Shown here: positions 30,712-43,036 of the stretch, piece by piece
Layout: the number at the start of each line of letters is the position of its first letter
Position numbering within the stretch: the first letter of the stretch is position 1
Origin: Limnephilus marmoratus
Taxonomy: Eukaryota; Arthropoda; Insecta; Trichoptera; Limnephilidae
Assembly: GCA_917880885.1 (NCBI GenBank)
Contig: OU862919.1
Location: forward strand, 53,357,058-53,421,057
DNA: 64,000 nucleotides
Reading direction: 5' to 3'
The notes under the pieces: model-generated
The model's input: the letters and a program-made list of their open reading frames with translations, nothing else
What the model was told of the DNA's origin: nothing
Databases searched by the model: none
Made by a program: the position numbers and the translations under genes

Positions 30712-32130
30712 ATTGTTTATTTATTTAACTACCGACAAATAGTCCATTAACAATATAACAATAACACGAATAAAAAAAAGAGGTGACAATGAAAGGAGAG
30801 TACATATAGATGAAGAGCATTGAGAAAATACACATAATATAAAAGTACACATAGAAGATAACTTCGAGTAGCTTGAAGATGGATTTAAAAGGCTTTAAAA
30901 AATTACGTTGCGTATCGACTGCAGAAAGTCATTTAGGCTAACACCAAAAAATTTAATGCTTTGATTTGCGTTGACCAACTATGACTATACTTGACTGGAT
31001 AAAGGAGAATGATATCCATAATTAGTAGAATGTTGATTAAGGAATAGCAATTCATTATTTCGAAGTCTATGGGAAGGGATGTTGAACTAGATGAATTGTA
31101 CAAAAGCAGGTGTGTCAGTAATACTGTTGATAATTTTGAATACGCAAATTAGATCAGAGTCTTTTATTCGTTTTCTACAGAAGAAATGTTTAAAGTTTGT
31201 TCAATTTCATCATATGTGTACTTGCCTCTTTCAAGACCTAACCTCCAAGTAATTTCTCGTAGGAAGCGATTTTGTACAGATTCGTGAACAGCTTAGAAAG
31301 GAGACCAAATGACACTAGCATATTTAAGGTGAGGACGAACCAGTGAACAGTAAAGAGTTTTAAGTGTACTTATATGATTAAAGTAAGAGGTAATTCTATG
31401 AATGAAGCCAAGTAGCTTAGGTGGTTTATTTAAGATGTTATTAATGTGATCACGGAAAGAAAGTTTGCAGTCTAGAGTGACCCCAAGGTCTTTGATAGAT
31501 ATGACAGTAGAGAGACAAACGCCATTTAGTTTATAATCAAACTGAATAAGTTTTTTGGTTCTATATAAGGACAAAATTTTGCATTCATCAACATTAAGTT
31601 CCATGCAGTTAAATTTGCACCAATCATTAAACGAATCAATATCAAGTTGAACAAGTAAAGAACCCAGATGGGATTTAATTATCTTAAGAATTTTGTTGTC
31701 ATCGCCAAAAAGCTAAAAACGTGTACGAGAAAAAAACTTTAATGATGTCGTTAGTAAAAAGGTTAAAAAGAAGCGGGGCCAAATGAGCTGCTTAGGGAAC
31801 GCCGGACTTACATCAATATTAAAGGATTCAAAGTTATTTATTTTAACCCTTTGTTTCTATCACTCAAGTAAGAGTGAAAGAATTATTACAAAGGGTTTCT
31901 AATGCCAATAGCATAAAGTTTGGCCATGAGGATCGAGTGATTAACTTTGTCGAAGGCTTTAGAAAAGTCAGTGTAGAGGACATCAAGTGTTGATGAACAC
32001 CTGAGTGTTGCCTTCTAAGGCTTTAACAATGGCATTTGTAAAGGACCATAAATTAGTTGTTGTAGATTTCGCCGATCTAAATCCATGCTGTTCCTCACGC
32101 AGGACGTTATTGAAAATAGGAGTGATTTTT
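30712..32130 (-). mobile_element. LINE-5: 5'-truncated, antisense in intron 2
   Basis: The - strand carries, in order from 32130: a QHGFRSAKSTTT-like motif, DVLYTDFSKAFDKVNH, a degenerate GVPxxxHLAPLLF (near 31780), then MELNVDECKILSLYRTK and ISIKDLGVTLDCKLSF, YASVIWSPF (31604-31293), and a 3' UTR ending in an AAATAAATAAAC-type tail near 30712. The frame is broken at several points. The motifs (TDFSKAFDKV) resemble LINE-4 but the strand is opposite. Confidence 0.8.
31293..31604 (-). pseudogene. LINE-5 reverse transcriptase, C-terminal part
   Basis: 103 codons open. CKILSLYRTK and DLGVTLDCKLSFRDHI are the conserved RT region after the catalytic box, and LVRPHLKYASVIWSP is the usual thumb motif. 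The catalytic domain upstream is present only in broken pieces. Confidence 0.75.
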
Positions 32131-33865
32131 TTTGTTATTATCGACTTAAATATTTTTGGAATATTCGATATAATTATTGATATTGATCTGTTATTTCCAA
32201 TATTTTGTTTGTGAATGCGTGTTCATTCCAGCGTGATTGTTGGGGACTGTAATGTAATACAGAAATCATGTCTATTTACTTAAGAGCTCGCGAGGGATTT
32301 TTCAATATTTAATGTTTTTTTCGTATTTTTGCGTATTTTCGAAGTCATCTGTATCGATAACAGCACCTCAAAAAAAAGTTTGTTATTATTTTTTTTAGAT
32401 ACTTGCATTTTCGATGCCTCAAGTTAATATTAAATATTAAATAAAATATATTTTCTTACTTTATAACTGTTTATAAAAGATCAGTTTTTAAAAAATCGTC
32501 AATGTACCACTGATTGTTTTCCATCTGTCGTCATATACGAAAAGAAAAAAATATTGAAAAATATTTTGTTATAGGAAACATATCAACCTATACCCCTACA
32601 TTTATATATTTTTTTAGAAAATACGCAAATAATGATGTAAAATTATTTTTAAAACTACGTAAATCGATGTACTTTGAAATCGATTTTATGTATTAAAAAA
32701 CAATTATTTGAAAAAAATAAAAATAATGTGTATGAAAACAATATTTAAACTATAAAAACTGATAAATAAATAAAATTAATTTTGTGATTTATTGTGTAAT
32801 ATTCTATTTTTATCTGTACCCAAAAAAGAAAAAAGCGATCCCATTTTCAACTTCTATTCATTACGCGAAAGTCAATCGCCACGAGAGGTCGTCTCGTAAC
32901 GCTCTGTTCTGTAAAGGAGTATTAAGAATATTTGCATGTGTTGGTTTTTGTATAGAATACGTTTACTCTGGAGGGAAGAAATTCGACCACTGAATTTGTA
33001 CGGGGAAAGTGAATGAAGTGTGTCAAAAAGATATATTTTAAAACGATTGTGGTCGACTGTCATATACTTGTACCTTCTTACATATTGCCTTGTTTGTAGA
33101 CCCAAATATGAATACAGTGATCACCCGGTTTTACGAATCAATTTTTAACTGCTTTTATGTTTATTTTTATACGTGGGCTTTCGAAAAATATTTTTAATGT
33201 TATTATTGAAATCAATTACTGTTTATTAAGTTCTGCTAGATATTTTTAATGATTTTAATTATATGCGTACCGGCAACAATTGTTGATTTGGCGATGACTT
33301 TGGTAGGCGAAACTGCCATTAGGTACTTGTAAACAGTAGTAAATGAAATTTGAATTATTTTCAATTAGCTTTTATTATTCGGAAGTTTTATTCGTTTGAC
33401 CATTTTTACTTAGTTTATTTAATTACGAATGCATTACAGAGCAGATGAATGAAGAAAATAGTGTAAGGAGAAGGAATGAGGTGAATGTGTAGGTATGATA
33501 GAAGAAGTCGGGGGTAGAATGGCACGATCAAGTGAAACTGCGCCCTAGGAGTGATTTTTCACTAATACGGCATTATACAAATCATCCAATTATTATTATT
33601 AAATAGTTGAGATTCAGAACTGTACCTAACTGTATAATATTTTTCGATATCTCTGTATCTGGCAGTAAAACCATGTAAAAATTAAACATTTTGTAAAAGC
33701 CCATCAGTGCTTTTACAATAATTAAATTTCCGTGTTGTCTTACTTTTTCGAAGAAGGCATGTATATCATCCGTCATAATATTATTTTATTTTTCAAAAGC
33801 GAGTGTCAAGTTACACACGAAATAGGGCTGTCCAAATAAATGGTTAATTATTATTATTCATAATT
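32131..33865 (+). other. intron 2, nothing recognised
   Basis: Very AT-rich. No gene, RNA or repeat boundary supported. Confidence 0.4.
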
Positions 33866-34560
33866 TAACTAACTAACCATCACGCCGTTTCTCCGCAGGG
33901 GTAGGCAGAGAGGACGGACCGCCAAACGACTCGGTCTTGGCACACACACTCCTTGCCTCGTTCACATTCATACATCGTCTCATATATGCTTTTCTATTAT
34001 TCTGACTCTTGATAAGGTCCGACTTAAGTATCTGATTCATTTAGTCGTGCCATGTCTTTCTTGGACGTCCACGACTTCTACCAGTCACATTTGCGGTTGT
34101 ATATTCTCGTTACACTATTTTTCTCGTTCATTTGCCCTACATGCCCAAACCATAGGAGCGTTCCTTCCTTCATCTTACTCATTACACTTACATCAGCCTT
34201 GCATTCTTTGCGGATCTCCATGTTTCTCACACGATCCTACATGATTTTACCACACATACGCCACACATCTCAGGGATCTCATTCTACAACATTCAGCCTA
34301 CTTTCATCCTTTCTCTGCCAGTTTCATGACTCACTGCCATACATCAGGGTAGGTACCAGTACTCCATTAATAGAGTTACCTGCATTCACCCCTCTTTCAA
34401 TATCTCTATCAGCCTTCCCATCTCTCGTAAACATACTTCCCAAATACACAAACTCATCCAACTGCTCCAAGTTTTCATCATTCACAACTATGTTGCACAT
34501 TGTTTTCATATTCTCTCTTTCAAATACCATGGCTTTAGACTTTACTTACATTCATTATTA
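33866..34560 (-). mobile_element. RTE-like LINE, 3' fragment
   Basis: The - strand encodes NIVVNDENLEQLDEFVYLGS, then RDIERGVNAGNSI and GVLVPTLMYGSES, the region after the RT catalytic box of insect endonuclease-reverse transcriptases, followed by frameshifted sequence that includes the complement of CATGCCCAAACCAT, and a 3' end CGGAGAAACGGCGTGATGG with TTAG repeats. A second, shorter copy lies at 55140-55436. Confidence 0.7.
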
Positions 34561-34610
34561 ACTCATTCTTCGTTCACCCTAGATACGAGAGACTGTAGAT
34601 CTTCCATACT

Positions 34611-34840
34611 GTGAATATCTCGACCCATCGCCTTGCACTGAGATGGATTCATACGTTTATTACGCCTGTTTCGATACACTGACCCCCAGATTCCTACCAA
34701 CCCCTAATACCTATTTCCTTCCCAGAACTCCTTCTTATTAGAACTTCGTCTCCATATTTAAAAAAAACTTAAAAAAACTTTTAAAAATCCTTAAAAAACC
34801 CTCCACACAGCATTCCTTAGGATGATAGTGATGCTGACAG
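34611..34840 (+). repeat. SINE-A fragment
   Basis: Starts inside the family body (CTTGCACTGAGATGGATTCA), has CTGACCCCCAGATTCCTACC and the CCCTCCACACAGCAT block, then loses the tail. An insertion of A-rich sequence splits it around 34755-34800. Confidence 0.6.
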
Positions 34841-36189
34841 TGTGATATAATAAGTCATTATTATACAGCAGCTTTCACAGGAGAATACCTTTATTTCATA
34901 GGAAATAATAACAATGTTAATAATAATACATCACGACTACTTAATGTAAAAACCTAAACTTTTAAATAAACAAATATATTTTTTAATGGTGTTTTATATT
35001 TCCGTGTGTTGTGACACCCTGGGGATTATTCAACTGGCGGTCGCAGATATCCATTGTTGTCACAATGCAGGTGTTCTTCTTGGGTGTTGACAGTTATCCG
35101 AAAAAAATCCCGTATTTATGGAAAATTTAGTTTACTTGTAAAATTTGGGAATATCGATTCACATGTCGCAAATATTTTTCATATTTAGAAGATACAGATT
35201 TTTATAGAACTTCTATAACTTTTTGTAGTTTATATTTTTTAAATAAAAAATATATATATATATATATAGATTGAAAAATTAAACCAACAAACAACTCACG
35301 ATTTGCTTCTAAAATCATACCAGTTGCATAGTGAATTTCCGACAGTTTTTAAAAAGTTGTTCAAATAATAGTTTTTAATTACCTTTCTTCGAAATAGGGA
35401 ATCTTAAGGGAAATTTTCCCACGTTATGGGGAAAAATAGAAATCCAACGTTCAAAACGACCGGCCAAGATATAATATACCAATATTTAATTTATGATCGG
35501 GAATGATCGTGTAACTTCGGATTTTTACGAGCGGATACTATTATCAAATCCATTTTTAGTAACCATTTACAATAAATTTTGATAGAATTGAGTTAAAAAG
35601 CGATGAGGGCGACACAAGCGACAAAAAATTAAACTATTTTAGCCAATTTCGATAAAACCGATTGTCCTGCTAGGCTCTTAAAGGGATATGATACCCTCGG
35701 AACATTTCGTAAACTACTGTCAAAATGTGTTTATTTTTACATCGCTAGATGGCAGTATGTGTGTCTTCCCAGATTTCAAAAGGTCAACATTATACTTGCG
35801 TTATGTACATCCAAGCACAGTATTTTTAAATAACGAAGTAAAAAACAAACCAATAACAAAGTGTGGTTTGTTTATGGGACTTATTCTGTTGGTAGAATAT
35901 TTAGTATGATCCTTTTTATAAATGTTTCATCATTTGTTTGTTCTTGGTCCTTCCACATAGGCTTACATTATAAACAGCGTTTGGAATCTCGTGGTTGACA
36001 TTTGGAGTCGATTTAATGGTGTTTTTTTTTTAAATTTAACTTCTAAATATTCATTTTTTAAACTATATTTTCTAGAATTCATCATTATTATTACTATCCC
36101 CAATTTGGAAACGTATATTTGATAGAATAACTATACATATCTATTAATAACATCATTAATAATATTGACTTCCAGAAATAAAAGAAAGT
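34841..36189 (+). other. intron 2, nothing recognised
   Basis: AT-rich; a (TA)n run at about 35252-35271. No gene. Confidence 0.4.
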
Positions 36190-36204
36190 TTCTTTTTTAT
36201 TTAT

Positions 36205-36530
36205 ATGCTAGCTGGTACCCGGCATGCGTTGCTATGCCATTTGATAAAGAAATTGTTTCTCCCTGCGCGTCCTTTCCCATTCGTCCCGTTTACCTTCCTC
36301 CTCCCCTTCCTCTCCCGCGTCCCCTTCCCCTCTCACGTTCCCATTCCTCCTCCTCCTCCACCTTCCCTCCCCACACTCTACTCCCCCCTTCCCCCGTCCC
36401 GCGAACCCCACTCCCGAGTTCCCCTCCCCCCTCCCGTATTCCTTCCTTTCCCATTCGTCCCGTTCCCTTCCTTATTGATTACCATGTTATTCAATCTGAT
36501 TTTGAGATTATTAGGGTAAATTTAAGTAAA
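36205..36530 (+). repeat. dispersed repeat with pyrimidine tract
   Basis: Begins GCTAGCTGGTACCCGGCATG, a start I know as a frequent repeat end in insect genomes, followed by a C/T-rich tract at 36255-36480 that opens long meaningless frames. Similar in texture to 3180-3450. Confidence 0.45.
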
Positions 36531-37969
36531 GTACGAACCTATGATCACGATGTTGGGAACACGTGTCATTAAAATCATAAAAAGTCAAAAAAATTCTCGC
36601 GAGTCCACGCTCAAAACACACTTTAAAAAATTAAAACAAATATTGCATTTTGATGGTTATTTTGTTATCTTTAAAAACACGAAATGTCATTTCTCAAGGA
36701 ACGCCATGTTGTTGAGGCATTGCAACCCGGCCCGAAAAGAAGAAGATGGAGAGATACGAAATTACGAATGTTAGAGGAGAGCGCTAACATTTACAGCGAC
36801 AAAATCGATGCGAAAATTGCGAAAATGTTTAATAAAACACGACTCGTTTAAAATAGAGCAAAAACCTTGCGGGCATTATCTTAAACAGCATTTAAAGAAA
36901 CACCGTGAATTTTTGCATACATATAACTTGTAAAATAACTGAAACAAATGTGGTAATAATAATTTTTGGAGCATACTTTGCGATTTTTTTCTATCGAGGG
37001 AATTTTATATAATTTGCGTTTCGGCGCGGGCAAAGTCTAGATATTATCTTCAAGAATAACATATATATTTTTTAAGAGCTTTAAAACTTACCGTGTTTAA
37101 GGGAAATATGTAATAAATCGGTACAAATCTTGGTTGCGGGCCCTTAATTACGACGGCAACCGTCTCGCGTGATTTTTCGTGTTTATGAAGCCGAACAAAA
37201 TAATGATTAATACGCATTATTTATCATTTCCGAAGATTGCAATTCGTACTTATATTATTGTCTAACTGACAGAAAGTGATTTTTTTCTTTTAAAAATGCA
37301 TATTTCATCATCGTAATTAACATGACGGTCCTTGATAAATTACATTTCGCGTTTTTTTAATTAAAAAAACCCCATTAAAACTCAATATTTTTCATTTCCG
37401 GTTACTGAATTACTTATTACTAACCATTATCTACCTAGTACAATTTGTTTTAATTTTTTAAAGTGTGTTTTGAGCGATTATACTCCTACCAAGGCTCCTA
37501 TTGGTTGAGATATAAAACGGAAACGACGCGAGGTCTGCGCTCATTGGCCTGCTCACTGCGCTTCCATTAAGACCTCACTTTTCAAGGCTTCTTGATTCTT
37601 CATAGTTTGAGATTGTTTTGGTAAAGTTTCGTTTCTGCCGCGTGTTAACTGCACTCGAATTTTTATAAGATTACTTAAAAATTATCAACGAATCGATCTC
37701 AAGACATTTTTCAAAATTTTAATTTCTTTTTTATATGAATAGATGAAAATATAAAGGTTATTTAAGGAAGGAGAAGTGTTTTTTAAGGATGTATTAGGAA
37801 TATACGTAAATAGGTTATGAGAAATCGCCTTTTCAAACTTTAACAAGTCATACCTCAGAATAAGTTAAGTGAAGTTAGAACCCTATCCAAATGAGGTGAC
37901 GAATAGTAATTGCGAGATATTTGAAGTCCAATAAATATAAATGTACCTTTTCGACAGTAGTGGCTGATG
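36531..37969 (+). other. intron 2, mostly unassigned
   Basis: At 37487-37570 there is AAGGCTCCTATTGGTTGAGA, TATAAAACGG and GCGCTCATTGGCC, i.e. inverted CCAAT-like boxes around a TATA-like word. The same boxes recur in inverted order at 55600-55660, so this may be part of a dispersed element with promoter-like sequence, not a host promoter. Confidence 0.35.
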
Positions 37970-37973
37970 AACC

Positions 37974-38356
37974 TATGGTGGTTGTCACCAATATGGCATT
38001 TGTAGGGTGAATAATGAATCACCTCTGTCGCGGATTGGTACACCATCAAGATCACGGGATGTGAATAATACACTGATATTTCTTGAATAATAAACTTCAA
38101 TTTATTGACAAATTAATGAACCGTGATCTCTAAAATCAGAAGGGTTTTCTTAAGATTACACGAGATCGTAATAAAAGCAGAAATGAAGAACCAACAAATC
38201 CGGCCGGAGTTCACAAAGCAAGTGGCTGTCAAATCTGTCAGGATAGTTTACATCAACCGGCCGCTCGTGGCGCTAATGTTGTAAATTGCCAGTGCGATAA
38301 ATAATATTATTAACATCTAAAAATAGTTCCTTCCCACTTTTATTACGATCTCCACA
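37974..38356 (-). repeat. 3' LTR of the Gypsy element
   Basis: 383 bp. On the - strand it begins TGTGGAGATCGTAATAAAAG and ends GACAACCACCATA. Against the other LTR I count two substitutions and one 4-bp indel. It contains AATAAA-type signals. Confidence 0.92.
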
Positions 38357-38368
38357 GCCTTCCCCCCA
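38357..38368 (-). promoter_or_regulatory. polypurine tract
   Basis: TGGGGGGAAGGC on the - strand, directly before the 3' LTR: the primer for plus-strand DNA synthesis of LTR retroelements. It fixes the orientation of the element. Confidence 0.8.
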
Positions 38369-38481
38369 GTGCAAACGATATAATACAAACAGTTTAGGGG
38401 TTCTAAAAAATATATAACTTATAAGTGTAGCATGTCAAGCATGACAAAGAAAAATTTAACTTATGATGTCACATTGTGTCC

Positions 38482-38489
38482 GTGCCTAA
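38482..38489. repeat. 8-bp target-site duplication (left) of DNA transposon 2
   Basis: GTGCCTAA, repeated exactly at 40288-40295; fits nTnnnnAn. Confidence 0.85.
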
Positions 38490-40287
38490 TAAGGTGGTCC
38501 AGGCCTGTATAGTAAATTTTGTTTTTTCAAATATAGATGTAGCCACCCATTTTATTTGTTACACCTATCATTTCTATTATGTGTAAAAAATTTCAGCCCC
38601 CTATCTTATATACAAGGGGGTGCTCATCGAATTAGAAGTTTCTGACAAAAGTTCTGGATTTTAAGTAAAACACGTAATTTAAGGTTTATTAATATTACAA
38701 GTATTTTAGTCAAATAAGTATAAAACGTATTTAAATTTGAACAAAATTTGGTAACAAAGCAATAATTAACATAATATTAGTCGCAATCTTTCAAAACTAT
38801 GTTGGTTAACTCCATTTTGAATGTTTCAGTAGAAACGATTTTTCTGTTTTGTTCAACGATGTGAAGTAAAAATTGCTTTTCTTCCTCATTCTTAGTGAGT
38901 ATCGTGTTGTAATCTTCAAATAGTTTAACATCTCTCTCCGCTGTATCATTAACAACACGCAAATTTTTGACTCAGCTTTTACCTTGAAGGAAATCAACAC
39001 TGTTATTCCAAGTCTTAGGAGGTAATTACAAAAAAGAGTCCGTGATATCAAGAACTAACAGCGTTTTCAACGTTCTTTATGTTACAAAAGCTTCTAATGT
39101 AACCTCTGAGGCAAGCTTAGCAGAATCACCTCATACTGAAGGATTACCGCCATCAGAATTCATTTTTTGAACAATGGCCTGTTTCTCAGCATCAGACAGC
39201 TTCTCAGAAAACAAGGTAAATGAGACTAGTTCATCTGACAAATACTATAAGTGACGCTCTAAGACACCCCTAGCTGCTATACTGATTTCGGAATCAATGG
39301 CTTTGTACAATTTTAAGCTATTCCAAAGTATTAAGTGATTTACTGGCGCATCTGCTGCCAAAGACGCTTCGATTCAAACTTTGGTGTAGATGATAACTAA
39401 CAAATCGAACAATTTGTTTTTCTTCTTTCTTGATTAGTTTAAATCTTATTACGATCAAGCGCACTGGTAACGTATTGTGTAAATATGTCACTTGTAGACA
39501 GCTCAACGCACTACAAACTCATCTTTGGACTTATCCTCCAATGTGCTAGCATTACTAGAAGTGCTACTGAAGCTGCACTCAAGTTCTAACTCTTGTCTCG
39601 ACACCACCGAAGATGAAGCATTACTTTCAACAGCCATTTCTTTCAATTCTTCAAATCTTTGTTTCCGTTTTAGAGAATTTTCTTTGACCTTTTCTAGTTT
39701 CTTGTCGATTGAGGTCATAATCATCTTACGTTCTCATCTTTGATCGATGAGAAACGCTCTGTCTTCCGCAATTTTTATCAAATTCAAAGCGCTTGCATGG
39801 GCAATATCAAAAAGTTTGTCTAGTTCTTTTTTAAACAAATACACTCCTTTTTTTGTGCTTCAGAATTTCTTTCTAAATTTTTATTCAATAGCAGCCAGTT
39901 CTTAAGAAACTTAATCAGTTTTTCAATGCAGTGATTTTGTTGTCTGGTCGGAATACTAGATTTACTCCATACTTTTACAAGTTCTTGATAAGTACTTGAC
40001 AAGTACTAAATAAGTATCAAATACTGTTCAAATTTGTCCATAAAACTCTTCAGTAGTTTATTTTAATATTTATTTAATAATTTAACACACGAAATTGACC
40101 TGTAGCAAAAAGTAAAAATTAAGCATTTTACACAAAAAAGTTAAAAACAACACTCGATTGAGCACCCCTTTCTACTTGAGCTATGTCGCTGAAATTTTAC
40201 TATGTTATTTCTATGAATACATAGGTATAACAAATTCACGGGGTGGCCAAATGAAAAATAATAAAAAAAAAAATTTGGACCACCTTA
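38490..40287 (-). mobile_element. DNA transposon 2, nested in the Gypsy element
   Basis: 1,798 bp with perfect 12-bp terminal inverted repeats TAAGGTGGTCCA and the exact 8-bp duplication GTGCCTAA. Its - strand gene is broken and shorter than that of transposon 1. The terminus TARGGTGG and the protein blocks LFDI...FLxDQ are shared with transposon 1 (10992-13457), so both belong to one superfamily. Because it sits inside the Gypsy element, it arrived after that insertion or was carried in with it. Confidence 0.88.
38777..40002 (-). pseudogene. broken gene of DNA transposon 2
   Basis: Pieces in shifting frames. N-terminal MSSTYQELVKVWSKSSIP (40002); then a piece with KLFDIAHASALNLIKIAEDR and AFLIDQR near 39750-39830; an Asp/Glu/Lys-rich piece with SIDKKLEK (39724-39503); and short C-terminal pieces to 38777. 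KLFDIA...AFLIDQR is homologous to LFDISV...FLTDQK of transposon 1. The RNase-H-like part with HLDG and HARW is not seen, so this copy may lack the catalytic domain. Function of the domain: probably DNA binding, by position only. Confidence 0.65.
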
Positions 40288-40295
40288 GTGCCTAA
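40288..40295. repeat. 8-bp target-site duplication (right) of DNA transposon 2
   Basis: GTGCCTAA, identical to 38482-38489. Confidence 0.85.
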
Positions 40296-41977
40296 GTGTT
40301 GTTATTAAATAATATGACTGTCGTTGTTAAAAGTGCCTTGTAATCTTACAATGATGGGCGTCGTGACACGATGTGAGATCATGTGAAAACTTCAAATATT
40401 ATGTAGAGTTTTTTAAAGAAATGCTATATTTATTATATTAACTACCTAATATAAGCTATACAATACAAGCTGTAGTATAAAATATATGAAACAAGCTATT
40501 TAAGCTATAATATGAGCTATACAACACAAGCTATACTTTGTAATATATGAAACAAGCTATTAAAGCTATAATATAAGCTATAGTATAAAATACATCCTGT
40601 ACGTGACATCGTCGCAGAATATATCTTAAGCCTATGCGTTCAGAAAGATATAGCATGTATGTGACGAGTATCTTTATGAATAATATCTCTATAAGTTTGT
40701 GAACGCATTGGAAGTTCCAACACATATTTTTTAATTGAGTTTATACATCTTTATACTAATCACAAATTGAACATTAACTGTGTAAAAAATTATCAAGTTC
40801 TAGAGATATTGCATGATATGTAGTATGTTTTTAAACAAAATATAATTGATTCACATTATTTTGTGATACACAAATGTATGCTGTTGTATATAAATAATAT
40901 TAATAATACTTGAAAACAAATGGGTGTTTTATTTATTATAAATTTACTCTTTTTTACAGTATTTAAATCTTAAAATATTGATATAATTACTTGCTTGGAG
41001 CATATACTGCATCTACAAACTGTATTAACGTGTGTTGTTAAAAATATCAAAGGTGATAAGTCATTATTGGAGCATGCATTTACTGCATAGACAATAATGA
41101 TGCGGATAGTTCTCGTTAGTTAAAGGTTTGACTTATTTGCAAATAAGTTTTCTAAAAGCTAACATTTATAACAATAATATATTTTCTAGTAAACGTTATA
41201 GTACGCTATAGTAAATCATCTTAGGTTCATTAAATTGCAGAGGCATGTATCAGTTGCAAAGATGTAATTTGACACTAAACGTTAAGTGAAGTGTTTATTA
41301 TTCAGCTTAAACATGGCTGTGTCATAAAAATATGTAAATAAACGCTAATATAGCTAGGTACACACAAGAATTATAGTTGAATATATGATTATACAGATGT
41401 GCACAATTCAACCCACAAGCAGTTGACGCCACTTCAATGAGCTGAAATGTATCCATCTGTAAGTTCATACAACAAATTAAAAAATTATATATTATTCTAT
41501 GTTTACTGAAGCACAAGAAGTGATCATTTGTTATACTGTGAGGTATGCTTTCATATTGTAAAAATAATTAATGAATTTAACAAAATATGAAAACAGATGT
41601 GCTTCCGTATACACTATTTATTTTTATAAAACTCAATACTTGTTACATCGAGTGATGTCAAAATCGATGTTGCAATATTGAGCAGATGTATACAGTTATA
41701 TAATCATTTTTATACATGAATTGTTGTGTTCTATAATATGCTATAATTTAAACACTGTTTAAGGCATCTCACAAAGAGTGCATTAAATGGAAAATAATCC
41801 CTTAAAACACATAAGATATTATATTGTGTAATTAAAAGTTAAAGTGTTATATGAGTTATACTACAATAACTACTCACATGTGTCATACATGATTTTTAAA
41901 GATGAAAGAGTTTCATCGTGGAAATGATTTTTAACATAATAATTTTATGTATGAAAATACTGAAAGTCAGATTTCCA
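40296..41977 (-). other. non-coding interior of the Gypsy element
   Basis: AT-rich, no RNase H, integrase or envelope motifs, although these should lie here. It includes a tandem repeat at 40447-40598. This could be 3' non-coding sequence of the element plus replaced DNA. Confidence 0.5.
40447..40598. repeat. 61-bp tandem repeat, about 2.5 units
   Basis: Units at 40447-40507, 40508-40568 and a partial from 40569. Each contains TAATATAAGCTATAC, an ACAAGCTRTA block and ATATATGAAACAAGCTATT. The motif AAGCTAT recurs inside units. Confidence 0.8.
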
Positions 41978-43036
41978 TTAAAAATCTGTGATTTTCGGTA
42001 TTAACATCATGACAGTTAATTTTAATAGTACATCGTCGAGGTAAACGAAACAAAAATCGAGATCTCTTGAGACTGCGTGCATAAATCGTTGAAAGGTTTG
42101 CGCAGCGTTGGACAATCCAAATTGCATTGACGTGAATTCGAAAAATCCGAACGGTGTGATGATGGCTGTCTTCGGAATATCTTCAGGTTCGACTGGTATC
42201 TGGTGGTACGCACGTGTGAGGTCTACTGTGCTGAAGATCTTTGCTTTTGTGAGCTTGTGAGCAAAGTCATAAAGTTGAGGTATGGGGTATTTGTCCGGGA
42301 TCGTTTGTGCGTTCAATCTACGATAATCGCCACAAGGACGCCACTGGCCATCGCTTTTCTTTACCATATGTAAGGGGCTGGCCCAATTGCTCTTTGATGG
42401 CCTGCAGATCCCCTGTTCCATCAGATACTTGAATTCTTTTTTGGCAGCCTCCAATAGGGCTGGTGCTAATCTGCAGGCACGTTCAGTAACTGGCGGTCCT
42501 TTTGTTTCTATGCAATGCGTTACACAGTGTTTTTTAAAGTCAGTAATTTTCATGTTGGGTCTTGTTAAAGTTGGATATTTGTTCAAAATTTCTTTGTACT
42601 TCTGCATTGTTGACAATATTGATATGGCAGTAGTAGGTCCTTTATACGTAACTCCGGGGATTAGCAGTCCGGTTGAATGATCCAAGAGGATTGCCTTTTT
42701 TAAATTCACAGACAAATTGTAATGGTGAAGGAAATCAGCTCCAATAATGGGTCTTGACACATCGGCTACTATGAAACGCCATCTCAAAGACCGGCGTAGG
42801 CCAAAATTTAATTCTAAAATCCTAGTTCCATAGGTCTTTATAAGATTTCCGTTTGCGCCAAACAATGTTGCGGGACAATTATCCGAGGTGATACTGTTCT
42901 TCTTACTATATGCATTACGTGGTATCACTGAAATATCGGCGCCTGTGTCAATTAAAAATCGTTGACGCGTTTCCCGCTCAAAAAGGAAGAGACGATAAGT
43001 AGGTGGAATCTCACACGTCTCTACAGTGGGCTTCCT
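41978..43036 (-). pseudogene. Gypsy pol, truncated inside reverse transcriptase
   Basis: 353 codons open (first ATG at 42928), in the -1 frame relative to gag and overlapping its end. It starts with a retropepsin-like protease: [11 protein letters not shown] gives the catalytic Asp, and IIGADFL is the second conserved block. RT follows: [50 protein letters not shown], and FVYLDDVL with the catalytic aspartates. After YLDDVLL the sequence turns into unrelated residues and stops, so the fingers and palm are there but the thumb, RNase H and integrase are deleted. It cannot work alone. No canonical slippery heptamer was seen in the short overlap. Confidence 0.85.

Noticed and set aside
36165..36572. 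Pro/Ser-rich open frames of 104-135 codons
   Set aside because: Same cause: a C/T-rich degenerate repeat, not coding sequence.
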